Source: Bacteroidales bacterium
Lineage (GTDB): Bacteria > Bacteroidota > Bacteroidia > Bacteroidales > Muribaculaceae
DNA: 64,000 nt
Reading direction: 5' to 3'
Assembly: GCA_003150235.1 (NCBI GenBank)
Contig: QAMW01000048.1
Coordinates: forward strand, 1-64,000
Below the pieces are notes generated by a model, which was not told where the DNA came from, searched no databases, and saw only the letters and a list, made by a program, of their open reading frames with translations. Position 1 is the stretch's first letter, and each line of letters starts with the position of its first letter. Made by a program: the position numbers and the translations under genes. Below are positions 18,964-27,035 of this stretch, in pieces.

Positions 18964-20400
18964 ATGGCGACAATCAAACGATCTTTGTCAAAAAAGAGGG
19001 CACTCAACGGAAAGTCTGAAATCCTGCTGCGAGTGAATATTAACCACGGGCAGCAGGTGAGGCTTAAAAGTACCTTATTTATAAATCCGGAAAATTACGA
19101 TGCGGATCAGAATAAAATCAAAAAGGGAAAACCAGGTAGTGCAATCTTTATGGAGCTTCATCAGTTGAATAAAACTCTTGAAGCTCTGGAATCCCATATA
19201 TGCGACATTTGCATCGAAGAGCCACATTCGTCTTTAACGACCGAGTATCTTCAGGGGCGCGTTAATACATTCCTCAAACCAACTCAAGCAGATGACGAAG
19301 AAGATTCCACAAAAGAAGAAGGCTCCGCGACTAAGAAACGGGCAGGTCGCCCGCGTAAGTCATCTACCGAACAACAGGCTCAAAAGGAGCCTACCTTCTT
19401 TGAGGCTCTGGAGCACTTTATCGCTACAAGACCGGCATCGACGTGGCGTAAAAAGCGCTACGAGGTTCTCATGCGTGCTTTACAGCGTTTTGAGATGTAT
19501 CGCAAAATCAGACGAATAAAAACGTATAAGCTGACTCTTAGAGGGTTTAACGTGGATGACATCAATGATTTTGAGAAGTTCCTTCGCAGCGAGGAGGAGC
19601 TTTATGTGAAATATCCTAAAATCTATGAGAAGCATCCTTGTGATACAAGGAAGGTCAGAAAGAAAGCCAAACCGCTTCCCAAAGGGGACAACACAATCAT
19701 CAATATGTTTGCTTGCCTTCGATATTTCTTCCGTGATTGTATCGAGCAGAAACTGATGGACGAACAGCCTTTCGCCAAGTACAAGGGCAATACCACAGAG
19801 AGATACGGAACACCATATTACATAACCCTTGAAGAGCGAGACATCATTGCGGCTCATGACTTCTCAGCCAATCCTTCGCTGGAAACGCAGCGCGATATCT
19901 TCATCTTCCATACATTGATAGGCTGTCGTGTATCAGACCTCTATCGCCTCACTCACAAGGATATTATCAATGGTGCAATCGAGTACATTGCCTCCAAGAC
20001 ATTGAAGGACAGAGCGTCCACCATTCGCGTGCCTCTCAATCAGAGAGGACTCGACCTTATCGAGAAGTATAAAGGCAAGGATCCTGAAGGTAGGCTGTTC
20101 CCGTTCATCAGTCAGCAGAAATATAATGTAGCAATCAAAAAGATTTTCACAGACTGTGGGATAACCCGGATGGTAACAATCTTGAATGCAGCTACAGGTC
20201 AGGAGGAAAAGCGACCGATAAACGAGTTGGCAAGCAGCCATCTTGCCAGACGTACATTTGTCGGTAACCTCTATAAGAAGGTTAAAGATCCCAATCTTGT
20301 TGGGGCATTAAGCGGGCATAAGGATGGCAGTCGTGCTTTCGCCCGTTACAGAGAGATTGATGATGACCTCAAGAAAGAACTGATTAGTATTTTGGACTAA
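18964..20400 (+). CDS. Tyrosine recombinase (integrase) of a mobile element
   Basis: Site-specific recombinase for integration and excision, 478 residues. Arm-type DNA-binding region at the N terminus (MATIKRSLSKKRALNGKSE..), an inserted charged linker with an AT-hook-like KKRAGRPRK at 124-132, SAM-like core-binding domain (about 150-270), then the catalytic domain. Catalytic set visible: Arg322 in GCRVSDLYRL, His426 and Arg429 in SHLARRTF, His452 in SGHKDGS, nucleophile Tyr462 in FARYREID. Direct repeats lie in the upstream gap. It is the first plus-strand gene of the block that ends with a relaxase and an OmpA-family gene, so it likely defines the left part of the integrated element. Confidence 0.92.
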   Translation: MATIKRSLSKKRALNGKSEILLRVNINHGQQVRLKSTLFINPENYDADQNKIKKGKPGSAIFMELHQLNKTLEALESHICDICIEEPHSSLTTEYLQGRVNTFLKPTQADDEEDSTKEEGSATKKRAGRPRKSSTEQQAQKEPTFFEALEHFIATRPASTWRKKRYEVLMRALQRFEMYRKIRRIKTYKLTLRGFNVDDINDFEKFLRSEEELYVKYPKIYEKHPCDTRKVRKKAKPLPKGDNTIINMFACLRYFFRDCIEQKLMDEQPFAKYKGNTTERYGTPYYITLEERDIIAAHDFSANPSLETQRDIFIFHTLIGCRVSDLYRLTHKDIINGAIEYIASKTLKDRASTIRVPLNQRGLDLIEKYKGKDPEGRLFPFISQQKYNVAIKKIFTDCGITRMVTILNAATGQEEKRPINELASSHLARRTFVGNLYKKVKDPNLVGALSGHKDGSRAFARYREIDDDLKKELISILD

Positions 20401-20459
20401 TAAGACTATCTCAAAACATCAATTGCCCGGTCTCTGTAAATTCAGAGACCGGGCAATCA

Positions 20460-21257
20460 TTACTTTTTCAAAAGTTTATCTATCAATCTTTCCTTAACAA
20501 TCCGGTATGCTTCATGCGGATCGAAAGTTATACCGGGACGGAGCAACAGTTGGGAGTCTGTCAAGAAGTCTGCATCCTGCATCTTCTCTTCCATATTGAG
20601 AATAAACTGTTTGTGCGTTGGAGGCTGCTGCACGACAAAACCGATATATCTTTTATAGCATCGTATAATATCATCGGTATTGACGTCCGTCTGTGTCAGG
20701 GCAAGATACAGGTCAAGAAGATCACGCCCTTTTTTGCGTTGGTATAATGCCCGCAACTTTGTCCCGAGCAATTCTGCAAAGTGATAAGTGGTTATATCGC
20801 AGGAACCGCTGAACCATTGGTTTTCCATGGAAAATGGATATTTGACCAGCCCCATTTCAGTAAAATGTTCATAGCAGTTAATCTCGACTTTCAGCCGCAA
20901 CTGTACGGGTGGCGTTCCTTCCGATTGTATGCGGCACAGCATAGTGTTATTGTAACGCTTCTGTTTTGTCACACGGTCTGGAATGAAGCTTAAAACTTCA
21001 CCCAGCCTGAACATGATTGGTTTTATCGGGCCTGCATTAATTTGTACAAGATCTATATCTTCGCTGTACCTTGCCTGGGGCTGGATGTGGAGCTTATGAA
21101 GGGCAGTGCCTCCGCGAAATGCCAGTTGTGACGCGAGGAACTCATCACTGAATATGGCTACAAGAGCACGCGATATGATGAGATCCTGTTCAATATAGGC
21201 TACATCTGTCCACGGTGCGTATTCACGCCATTGTTGTATTGCTGATTTGATTACCAT
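20460..21257 (-). CDS. abiEii: AbiEii-family nucleotidyltransferase toxin
   Basis: Toxin of a type IV toxin-antitoxin/abortive infection system; family members are nucleotidyltransferases that stop growth, in some cases by modifying tRNA. The 265-residue protein has the family motif GGTALHKLH (49-57) and the metal-binding SEDIDL at 65-70 (Asp67, Asp69), then a helical region with GRDLLDLYLAL. It overlaps the upstream antitoxin gene by 7 bases, typical of AbiE operons. Lies convergent to the integrase, 59 bases past its stop. Probably an element-stabilising or anti-phage module. Confidence 0.9.
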   Translation of the reverse strand: MVIKSAIQQWREYAPWTDVAYIEQDLIISRALVAIFSDEFLASQLAFRGGTALHKLHIQPQARYSEDIDLVQINAGPIKPIMFRLGEVLSFIPDRVTKQKRYNNTMLCRIQSEGTPPVQLRLKVEINCYEHFTEMGLVKYPFSMENQWFSGSCDITTYHFAELLGTKLRALYQRKKGRDLLDLYLALTQTDVNTDDIIRCYKRYIGFVVQQPPTHKQFILNMEEKMQDADFLTDSQLLLRPGITFDPHEAYRIVKERLIDKLLKK

Positions 21258-22063
21258 TCGTCCGGTTCAATATCTTGGTTAATTATAATCTTCCATTTCG
21301 ATTGCCTTTTCATACCATCTGTTGGCTTGTCTGCTGCAAGAGGCCGGTATTTCAAATTCTTAAAATATGGCCATAGCAGACGCTCAATCGATTCCGCCTG
21401 TTCCTGATTTTTCAGTATATTGTCCATAATATACCCAAGCCTCTGAAGTGTGGGAAATGTCGTGTATTTGAGCAACTCCTCTCCGTTCTTGTTAAAATCT
21501 GTTTTTTCAAGTAGTTCCTCAATAACGGTTGCAGCAGAGGAAAGCCCCCCTATAAGATGACTGTACTGCACTAAGTCAACTGCCGTAAGTTCAGCATTGG
21601 AGTAGAGGATTATCCCGGTATCGGAATTGGTCCGGCACAGAAGATCCTGAGGAATCGCTGTCCTGTACCCCCAGAACAATTGGTCGTTACTATTCCTGGA
21701 GAATGTGATGCGCGGCGGTTCTGTCATGATGGACGTCCTTTGTGGACGCTGGTGAGCGGCTCCATGAAGGACGCCTGCACTAAGTAGGCTTATATAATAA
21801 GGCCTCCCAAGATACAACATAAGTTGTCCTATATAATTGTACGGTGGAACGATACCCCTGTCTTTGAATTGTATGGGTACAATAGTATAGAACCCCTTAT
21901 GCACAGATTGGATACGTTTGAGTTTTCCCAAACGATACAACTCATTTGACACAACCTTTGCAGATAGTGTCGGAAAAGAGGCGCATACTTCCTTGTATGA
22001 AAAGGTCGGAAGCCCCGTCATTTCTCTGTTCTCAATCCAGTCAGATATTGGCATCTCAGACAT
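21251..22063 (-). CDS. abiEi: AbiEi-family antitoxin and repressor
   Basis: Antitoxin of the AbiE pair, 270 residues from ATG 22063. The N-terminal winged-helix (about 5-85: SDWIENREM..FSYKEVCASFPTLSAKVVSNELYRLGKLKRIQ, split by loops) should bind its own promoter; the remaining AbiEi C-terminal domain neutralises the toxin. A frame to 22102 exists but a -7 box (22071-22078) lies inside it, so the start is 22063 or the ATG at 22054; 22063 would give an almost leaderless mRNA. Known AbiE systems are autorepressed through inverted repeats; I could not define them. Confidence 0.85.
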   Translation of the reverse strand: MSEMPISDWIENREMTGLPTFSYKEVCASFPTLSAKVVSNELYRLGKLKRIQSVHKGFYTIVPIQFKDRGIVPPYNYIGQLMLYLGRPYYISLLSAGVLHGAAHQRPQRTSIMTEPPRITFSRNSNDQLFWGYRTAIPQDLLCRTNSDTGIILYSNAELTAVDLVQYSHLIGGLSSAATVIEELLEKTDFNKNGEELLKYTTFPTLQRLGYIMDNILKNQEQAESIERLLWPYFKNLKYRPLAADKPTDGMKRQSKWKIIINQDIEPDEW

Positions 22064-22070
22064 TTTGTCG

Positions 22071-22078
22071 CAAAGATA
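22071..22078 (-). promoter_or_regulatory. -7 box for the abiE operon
   Basis: TATCTTTG on the minus strand fits TAnnTTTG, with a TTG at 22100-22102 about 21 bases upstream. It decides the start of the antitoxin: anything upstream of 22071 would be untranscribed from this promoter. The same octamer precedes two other element genes (28702-28709 and 28927-28934). Confidence 0.6.
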
Positions 22079-22102
22079 ATGATTTTTTGATGAAGTACGC
22101 AA

Positions 22103-22910
22103 TATTTTGTCCGTATTTTTATCGTCAGAAGCAAAAAATTACTCAGAACCATATTGGTAATTGAAAAAGATTTATAGCATCGTTTAATGCTATCCATATG
22201 CATAAGAATGAAATTATTTCATCAACCATCTATATTGGTATTTCAGTTGGTATTTGAGTTGGTATCCCCTTATATATTCCAATGACCTTTTCTATTGTCA
22301 ATTCACATTTTCGCCGTTTTTAGGCGTCACGGAGAGCTCTAATCATGATAAACCTGCGGCAGATGCCTTCTTGAACTTATCGGAATGACTATCCTCCCAG
22401 AGTGCGCTATGCCTATCTCGAATATTTACGCTGTTGCAGTCGGCACTTGTTTCCTCTATTGATTGCAGGCCTTGTGTGCTTCGCTATTGAGATCGGTCTG
22501 TTGATTCTTTATTTGCGCCATAGGAGTTGCGGTGACTGGGATGTCATCGCAGCCTGTTCTTCCGGCTTATAGGAGCTGGCTGGTTTTCTGATGTTGTGTC
22601 GGCGCATCTGAGATATTCGGCTGATGACCAAAGAGCCGGTGGCGATTTCTTTCCATGTCCATTTTTTCGGCCGAAGTAAGAGCCAATCATTTTACTGCGC
22701 AAAGGTTGTATGCGGCGACATCGTGATTATGTCCTGTGGTCGCTCCCCGAATGTCGCTCTGCCAATGAACGTGCAAAAAATCTTCCTTCCCATAGGTTCG
22801 TGCCTCTCTTATGGAAAGAGTATTGTTTTTCACAACCCCGGCTGCCACAGAAGCCGCACACCTTGAAATGCACATAAAATTAATTTACTCACTTCTAAAA
22901 AATTACAGAC
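22103..22910. other. Intergenic leader region before the first SSB gene
   Basis: About 800 bases with no supported gene. At 22231-22265 a 10-12 base unit (TTGGTATTT variants) is repeated three times. The later part (22660-22900) resembles the other long untranslated leaders of this element in position, directly before a plus-strand gene, but shares no clear primary sequence with them beyond short GC-rich hairpin-like segments. Confidence 0.4.
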
Positions 22911-23303
22911 ATGAAGAAAATCAGCAACACTTTCGAACTCTCCGGTTTCATCGTAAACGACGCCCAGATCCGCAACTTCGACACCGCATCGGTAGCCCGC
23001 TTCGCCATCTCGGTAAGCCGCCCCGAAAAGAACCAGGCCGGCGAGACCTCCTACAAGTCAGCCCTCATCAACATCGAGGCATGGCGCAAGAACGAAAGCC
23101 TCGACTCCTTCGACCGCCTCAAGAAAGGCGAGCACATCACCATCGCCGGCTACTTCAAGCCCGAGGAATGGACCGGTGCCGACGGCAAGAAAAATCAGCG
23201 CATCATCCTCGTGGCAACCAAGTTCCACCGCACTCCCGAAGCGGAGGATAAGCCCGAGGCTTCCTCCAAAAAGACTTCCAAGAAGTCGAAGAAAGCCGCC
23301 TGA
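22911..23303 (+). CDS. ssb: Single-stranded DNA-binding protein, element-encoded (copy 1)
   Basis: OB-fold SSB-like protein, 130 residues, presumably coating single-stranded DNA during element transfer or replication. The OB core runs from FELSGFIVNDAQIRNF to RIILVATKFHR. The C-terminal tail is lysine-rich (KKTSKKSKKAA) and lacks the acidic DDDIPF-like tip that chromosomal SSBs use to recruit partner proteins. A second, divergent copy lies 700 bases downstream. An intrinsic terminator follows, so it is monocistronic. Confidence 0.85.
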   Translation: MKKISNTFELSGFIVNDAQIRNFDTASVARFAISVSRPEKNQAGETSYKSALINIEAWRKNESLDSFDRLKKGEHITIAGYFKPEEWTGADGKKNQRIILVATKFHRTPEAEDKPEASSKKTSKKSKKAA

Positions 23304-23320
23304 GGCTTTCATATCCTCTC

Positions 23321-23352
23321 AAAGAGAGCGGTCTCCGGGCCGCTTTTCTTTT
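23321..23352 (+). terminator. Intrinsic terminator after ssb copy 1
   Basis: AGCGG (23327-23331) pairs with CCGCT (23340-23344) around an 8-base loop, extended by AAAGAG/TTTCTTT-type pairs, and is followed by TTTCTTTT. Confidence 0.75.
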
Positions 23353-24008
23353 GCTCATACGGATTTGCGTAACCTTTTATACCTCCATTTTGCGTTTCTA
23401 TAACTTCGCCCCAACCCCGGCATACACGCAGCATACTTTGGGCGAGAGACTGTCCGTCAATGTTTCACGTTGCCAGCCAGACACTCGCCTTCAAAGCGGA
23501 GAGCTGAAGAATGCCTGCCAGACTCGCGTTCCGGGAAAGCATAGGTTACGCCATGCTCCACTTACGCTTTCCCTTTCAAGTCTCCCTTGTCCGGCAATCT
23601 TCCCGACCGCTCTCCTTTAAGCCGCACTGATATGCCTGCCCACCCTTCGTTTCCCTCCTATTTTCAATCCCCGATTGTAACCGAGCAACCGCTATAGCCT
23701 ATTCTAATGCAATGACTGGTATCATTTGTAAGCCGGAGGGCTTATCAAGTGCCATCCGAAAGGGAGCCGTCGATTTTTAGGTCGGCAAAGTTAAGGCCGC
23801 TCGTGGATATGTCAAGGCCCGGCGGAGCGTGCCACGGCATCACACATGCTGCTGTGGCAGCCTTGTCGAAATCCACTGTGATCACGTCCTTTCTGATTAG
23901 CCGAAAAAATTGATTCGGCACCCTTACGGAAAGGACTTATTAAAGTTAGGGAAAGAATACAATCGCTTCACAGACAAAACATAACATTAACTTTTAGCAT
24001 TAACGAAA
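23353..24008 (+). other. Long untranslated region before ssb copy 2
   Basis: No supported gene. The 3' part starts with GGCAAAGTTAAGGCCGC (about 23783) and includes the hairpin CCGAA / TTCGG near 23901-23918. It ends with AGGGAAAGAATA at 23948-23959, 49 bases before the start codon. That element recurs before three other operons of this mobile element, so this is probably a member of the same leader family, though more distant than the pair at 25.2 and 26.8 kb. Confidence 0.4.
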
Positions 24009-24437
24009 ATGGAAGCTAACAACACCAACCGCACCGCTAATCGTGGCAACAACAACCTCGTTAACAACACCGTAGTCCGTGGTTTCATCGCTACCGAACC
24101 CGCAATCCACAACTTCGCTGAGGCAAGCGTAATCCGCTTCGCTCTCGCAGTCCGCACCAAATCGACTTCCAAGAAGTCAGGCGAGACAACCAGCCAGTCA
24201 TCGCTCATCACCGTGGAGAAGTGGGCAAAGAACACCAATCTCACATCGTTCGATGCCATCAAGAAAGGTCGCCTTGTCGAAGTCAAGGGCACGCTCAAAC
24301 CTAATGAGTGGACAGCAGCCGACGGCAGCCATCGCTCCCGCATCATCCTCGGAGCACGTTCCGTGAAGGAGGTCGCCCGACCGGCCTCACAGATGGAACC
24401 GAAAGCAGAGGCACAGCCCGAGGCAGTCGCTTCTTAA
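24009..24437 (+). CDS. Single-stranded DNA-binding protein-like, element-encoded (copy 2)
   Basis: Second SSB/OB-fold protein, 142 residues. Core from VVRGFIATEPAIHNFAEASVIRF through RIILGARSV, parallel to copy 1 (same FDAIKKG / LKPNEWTAADG pattern). It has an Asn-rich N-terminal tail (NNTNRTANRGNNN) and an Ala/Glu-rich C-terminal tail, again without the acidic tip. The two copies differ strongly outside the core, so they are not recent duplicates and may have separate roles. Followed by its own terminator. Confidence 0.8.
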   Translation: MEANNTNRTANRGNNNLVNNTVVRGFIATEPAIHNFAEASVIRFALAVRTKSTSKKSGETTSQSSLITVEKWAKNTNLTSFDAIKKGRLVEVKGTLKPNEWTAADGSHRSRIILGARSVKEVARPASQMEPKAEAQPEAVAS

Positions 24438-24463
24438 TCGACAATTCACTATCCGACAGAATG

Positions 24464-24496
24464 TCCGGGACTTCCAAATCGGGAGTCTCGGATTTT
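24464..24496 (+). terminator. Intrinsic terminator after ssb copy 2
   Basis: TCCGGGACTTCC (24464-24475) pairs with GGGAGTCTCGGA (24481-24492), two G-U pairs, 5-base loop, followed by TTTTC. Confidence 0.8.
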
Positions 24497-24644
24497 CATT
24501 TGATACCGAGATGCGCCTTCTGAAGGCGCATGACCTGTTATAAGGCTTGTTGAGCCGGTTCCTGTTTTATACGGCAGAAGCCGCTGGTGGCGAGACGGGT
24601 GACTACATTGGCTCAGCGAGGAAGGGAATGACGGCTTGCGACAC

Positions 24645-24723
24645 CCGAGTGCCCTCCTGGTCAGGATGAGCGAGGGCCGGCAGACATCTCCCTGCAGTCG
24701 AAGACTGCCTATCTGCGATACCC
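24645..24723 (+). repeat. 79-bp direct repeat, copy 1
   Basis: Begins CCGAGTGCCCTCC and ends CTGCGATACCC. Differs from copy 2 (24940-25018) at about 8 of 79 positions; the last 56 bases differ at only 3. Contains GCAGTCGAAGACTGC, a short hairpin (GCAGTC/GACTGC) at 24694-24708. Confidence 0.7.
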
Positions 24724-24939
24724 TCTATTCATTGTTCTTTCTCCGCTGCGCTACGAAAGCAGCAAGCCGATAACACTCCGGTGACGGTAGCTGTCATCTT
24801 TGCCCTTCCTTTCACCTTCGCCATGCGCACACCCGTCACTGCCAATGTCGTTTTTATAAACGCCTGCGGCGAGTCGGCAGGGACGGCAATGCACGACCAT
24901 CTGCCTCGTCGCCATAACGCCAACGCTGATCGCTGCACT

Positions 24940-25018
24940 CCGAGTGGCCTCCGGCTCAGGGCGAGCGAGGGCCGGCAGACATCTCCCAGCGGTCGAAGAC
25001 TGCCTATCTACGATACCC
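24940..25018 (+). repeat. 79-bp direct repeat, copy 2
   Basis: Copy of 24645-24723, 295 bases downstream. Here the hairpin segment reads GCGGTCGAAGACTGC, where a G-U pair replaces A-U, so pairing is kept. Confidence 0.7.
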
Positions 25019-25192
25019 CCGGTTCGCTCTGCACTCCGAGTTCGCTGGCTTATGGCTATGCCGAATGAGGCAAGTGCAGCATTGCCATGTCCCTTTCACC
25101 GAGCCTTTTTACATTTTCATTTACCGATTATAAGTCAATCAAAGTCTGCCCTTTATAAATGGAACTTCTCCCGGGAGACCGTCCTGCCGGAG

Positions 25193-25402
25193 TTATCGGC
25201 GCGAAGTTAGGCATCGGGGCTATGCGAAAAGGTCAGGCTATGTTTAGGCGAGATTTCACGGTCTGCGACTGATAAATCTCGCTTAAAACCTTGTCGCTTG
25301 CGCCCTTGAAATATGCCACAGGTATGCGCAAATAACCACCTTACGGACGGCTCCAGTGGAGCAAAAAGTAAGGGAAAGAATTAACATTCAAGCAATTCAG
25401 AT
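25193..25402 (+). ncRNA. Structured 5' leader, family member A
   Basis: About 210-base untranslated leader that aligns along most of its length with 26816-27035. Shared blocks: GGCGCGAAGTT, AGGTCAGGC, GTTT.GGCGAGATTT, AACCTTGTC, TTGCGCCC, ATGCC. Pairing potential: GCGAGATTT (25248-25256) with AAATCTCGC (25274-25282), GGCAT (25210-25214) with ATGCC (25313-25317), and GCTCC-AGT-GGAGC (25350-25362). It ends with AGGGAAAGAATT (25371-25382) just before the start codon at 25403. Could be a cis-acting RNA or attenuator; function unknown. Confidence 0.5.
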
Positions 25403-25597
25403 ATGCAGACAAAGAAAATGACTGTGGAACAAGGCAAGAGATGCGGCATTGACCGCTTCCCGAATTTCCACCGCACAGGCTCTATAAGGGGCATGAAAAA
25501 ACTCTATTACGGCAAAGACGCATTGCTCGTGCGCTGCGGTCAGTACATCTACAACGTAAGCTCCGAGCCAAGCATCTACAATGAAGCGACAATCTAA
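25403..25597 (+). CDS. Small hypothetical protein, element gene
   Basis: 64 residues, basic N-terminal half (MQTKKMTVEQGKRCG). No family recognised. Supported by its position right after a conserved leader and 13 bases before the next gene of the same strand; composition (KLYYGKDALLVRCGQYIYNV) looks like a small beta-rich soluble protein. Confidence 0.55.
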   Translation: MQTKKMTVEQGKRCGIDRFPNFHRTGSIRGMKKLYYGKDALLVRCGQYIYNVSSEPSIYNEATI

Positions 25598-25610
25598 ACA
25601 CCATACCATT

Positions 25611-26144
25611 ATGAAGAAGCAGATAATCTGGACAAGCGACACTTACCTTGACGATGACGCAAGGGAGGAATATGAGCAGTATCAACGTGAAATCCTTGAG
25701 TACGAGGATTATTGCGTCAGCGACCGGGAGTGGGCAGATGTTGTCAACGGCTATCTCGCCGATGAACGCATGAACCTCAACAAGCAGGTTGACGGCGTTA
25801 TCATCGCGTTTGCCAATGTGGGACGGTGGAACGGCAGACGTCCGGGTTACAAGATACTCGGAAGCGCAATCAATGACATATTCAAAATTTCCGAGGATAA
25901 CAACGAATGGTACTCGGACGGCAACAATATCCGTGGCATACTCACGCACCACGATGCCTCGCACTATGTTCTTTACCGCGTGGCAAAAGACATCGAGACA
26001 GCGGAGCGCATAGCCGAACAAATCTATAATCTTGAAATAGACGAGGCTGGTTTCCGCAGACGCACCCGTTCACTGCACCCTTATGTAGCAGAGATATACG
26101 GTTGGAAAGCCGGTCGTTTCACCAAAGCCAAGAAAGCGGTATGA
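25611..26144 (+). CDS. Conserved hypothetical element protein
   Basis: 177 residues from ATG 25611 (MKKQIIWTSDTYLDD); a start at 25581 would overlap the upstream gene. Acidic N-terminal half, then EWYSDGNNIRGILTHHDASHYVLYR, a pattern I associate with unknown proteins from phages and conjugative elements of gut Firmicutes and Bacteroidetes. The HHD..HY residues could bind metal, but no enzymatic role is established. Its stop overlaps the next ATG by four bases (ATGA), so the two are translationally coupled. Confidence 0.75.
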   Translation: MKKQIIWTSDTYLDDDAREEYEQYQREILEYEDYCVSDREWADVVNGYLADERMNLNKQVDGVIIAFANVGRWNGRRPGYKILGSAINDIFKISEDNNEWYSDGNNIRGILTHHDASHYVLYRVAKDIETAERIAEQIYNLEIDEAGFRRRTRSLHPYVAEIYGWKAGRFTKAKKAV

Positions 26145-26467
26145 AAAGGTACAACTACATCAGACGTATTGTTGACAAGCTGACCAGTTCGGGCAGTAAC
26201 AATGAGGAATTTATACTCTACAATCATCTTGTGGATATGCAAAGCGGCACTGACGGTTTCTTCGCAGTCAGCATCTACTCAACCGCCGACAGATATTCTG
26301 GCGAGGTCGCGGTTTTCAGTTTTGACTATCTGACACGCAGCCTTTATCTTTATATAGAAGATGCGGAGAGCCGACAGATGGCAGATGCCATAATCAGTGC
26401 CTTCAAAACATTTTATCCCGATTATCTGAAAATCATAGATGACACTCTAAAACAGGAAGAAATATGA
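26141..26467 (+). CDS. Hypothetical protein, translationally coupled
   Basis: 108 residues from ATG 26141, which overlaps the previous stop (ATGA). No recognised domain; mixed alpha/beta composition ending in a helical DAIISAFKTFYPDYLKIIDDTLKQEE. The gene again overlaps its downstream neighbour by four bases, so 25403-26676 is a single four-gene operon. Confidence 0.7.
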   Translation: MKRYNYIRRIVDKLTSSGSNNEEFILYNHLVDMQSGTDGFFAVSIYSTADRYSGEVAVFSFDYLTRSLYLYIEDAESRQMADAIISAFKTFYPDYLKIIDDTLKQEEI

Positions 26468-26676
26468 TGCTGTTCCCCGATTTCAATGACCCTGCAAATT
26501 CAGAGCAAGGTCAATACACAGACTTCCCCGAGTATGGGAAGCAGTGCGACCTTATCAAGCCGTGGCGCGGCTACCGCCGGGCAACCATAGTGGCACAGAC
26601 CTCAAGAGGTTTTATCGTACAGGTAAGTTCCGGAGCCGAAATAGATGTCTATCCCGATGAAATTGAGATAGATTGA
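26464..26676 (+). CDS. Small hypothetical protein, end of four-gene operon
   Basis: 70 residues. C-terminal half (RRATIVAQTSRGFIVQVSSGAEIDVYPDEI) has the alternating pattern of a small beta-barrel or SH3-like fold. Overlaps the upstream stop. A perfect 9-bp hairpin follows 20 bases after its stop. Confidence 0.65.
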   Translation: MMLFPDFNDPANSEQGQYTDFPEYGKQCDLIKPWRGYRRATIVAQTSRGFIVQVSSGAEIDVYPDEIEID

Positions 26677-26695
26677 AATACCCAAGCCAATTATG

Positions 26696-26719
26696 CAGAC
26701 ACGGTTTCAGCCGTGTCTG
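26696..26719 (+). terminator. Hairpin after the four-gene operon
   Basis: CAGACACGG (26696-26704) and CCGTGTCTG (26711-26719), perfect 9-bp stem, 6-base loop. There is no U-tract, so termination may be partial or factor-dependent. Confidence 0.5.
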
Positions 26720-26815
26720 TGTGCGGCGGGCGGGTCGAACCCTCTTATAATTCTTATTATTTCCCTTCCATTTATATAATTGGGGCTGTATCATTCCACA
26801 CTGGAGCACTCTGCG

Positions 26816-27035
26816 GCGTTTATGGCGCGAAGTTCGGCATCCGGGAGCGACCGCCAAGGTCAGGCAAAGTTTCGGCGAGATTTTCCCTGTTCCGGAAAAA
26901 TCATCTTGAAAACCTTGTCTTGCGCCCCTTTGCGATGCCACCGTAATGCGCATTAAACACCTTCCGACAGCTCCACAGGAGCAAAGAAACGGAGGGAGAA
27001 AATACATATTCATTCACTCTAAATCAATATTTCAG
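26816..27035 (+). ncRNA. Structured 5' leader, family member B
   Basis: Homologue of the leader at 25193-25402. Matching pairings: GGCATC (26836-26841) with GATGCC (26934-26939), one pair longer than in member A; GATTTTCC (26879-26886) with GGAAAAATC (26894-26902), replacing A's GCGAGATTT stem; and GCTCC-ACA-GGAGC (26970-26982). It ends with AGGGAGAAAATA (26993-27004) before ATG 27036. The two genes they precede are unrelated in sequence, so the conservation belongs to the leader itself. Confidence 0.5.

Larger units (their letters stand above)
24497..25192. other. Repeat-bearing intergenic region
   Basis: About 700 bases, GC-rich, with a 79-base direct repeat pair (24645 and 24940) and scattered short repeats such as GCACTCCGAGT at 24935-24945 and 25030-25040. 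A 95-codon frame at 24781-25068 is composed largely of the repeat and shows no protein-like features. The content suggests structured or regulatory DNA. Confidence 0.45.

Noticed and set aside
22231..22265. CRISPR-like short repeats TTGGTATTT
   Set aside because: Three units of about 10-12 bases with no spacers of uniform length and no cas genes.
22624..22866. 80-codon plus-strand frame upstream of ssb copy 1
   Set aside because: Low-quality composition and position within an untranslated leader; not supported by spacing to ssb.
24781..25068. 95-codon open frame on the plus strand
   Set aside because: Most of it overlaps the second 79-bp repeat copy, the composition is atypical and there is no start context or homologous feature.
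26724..26745. T-arm-like GGGTTCGACCC on the minus strand
   Set aside because: Isolated inverted repeat with no acceptor or anticodon arm nearby.
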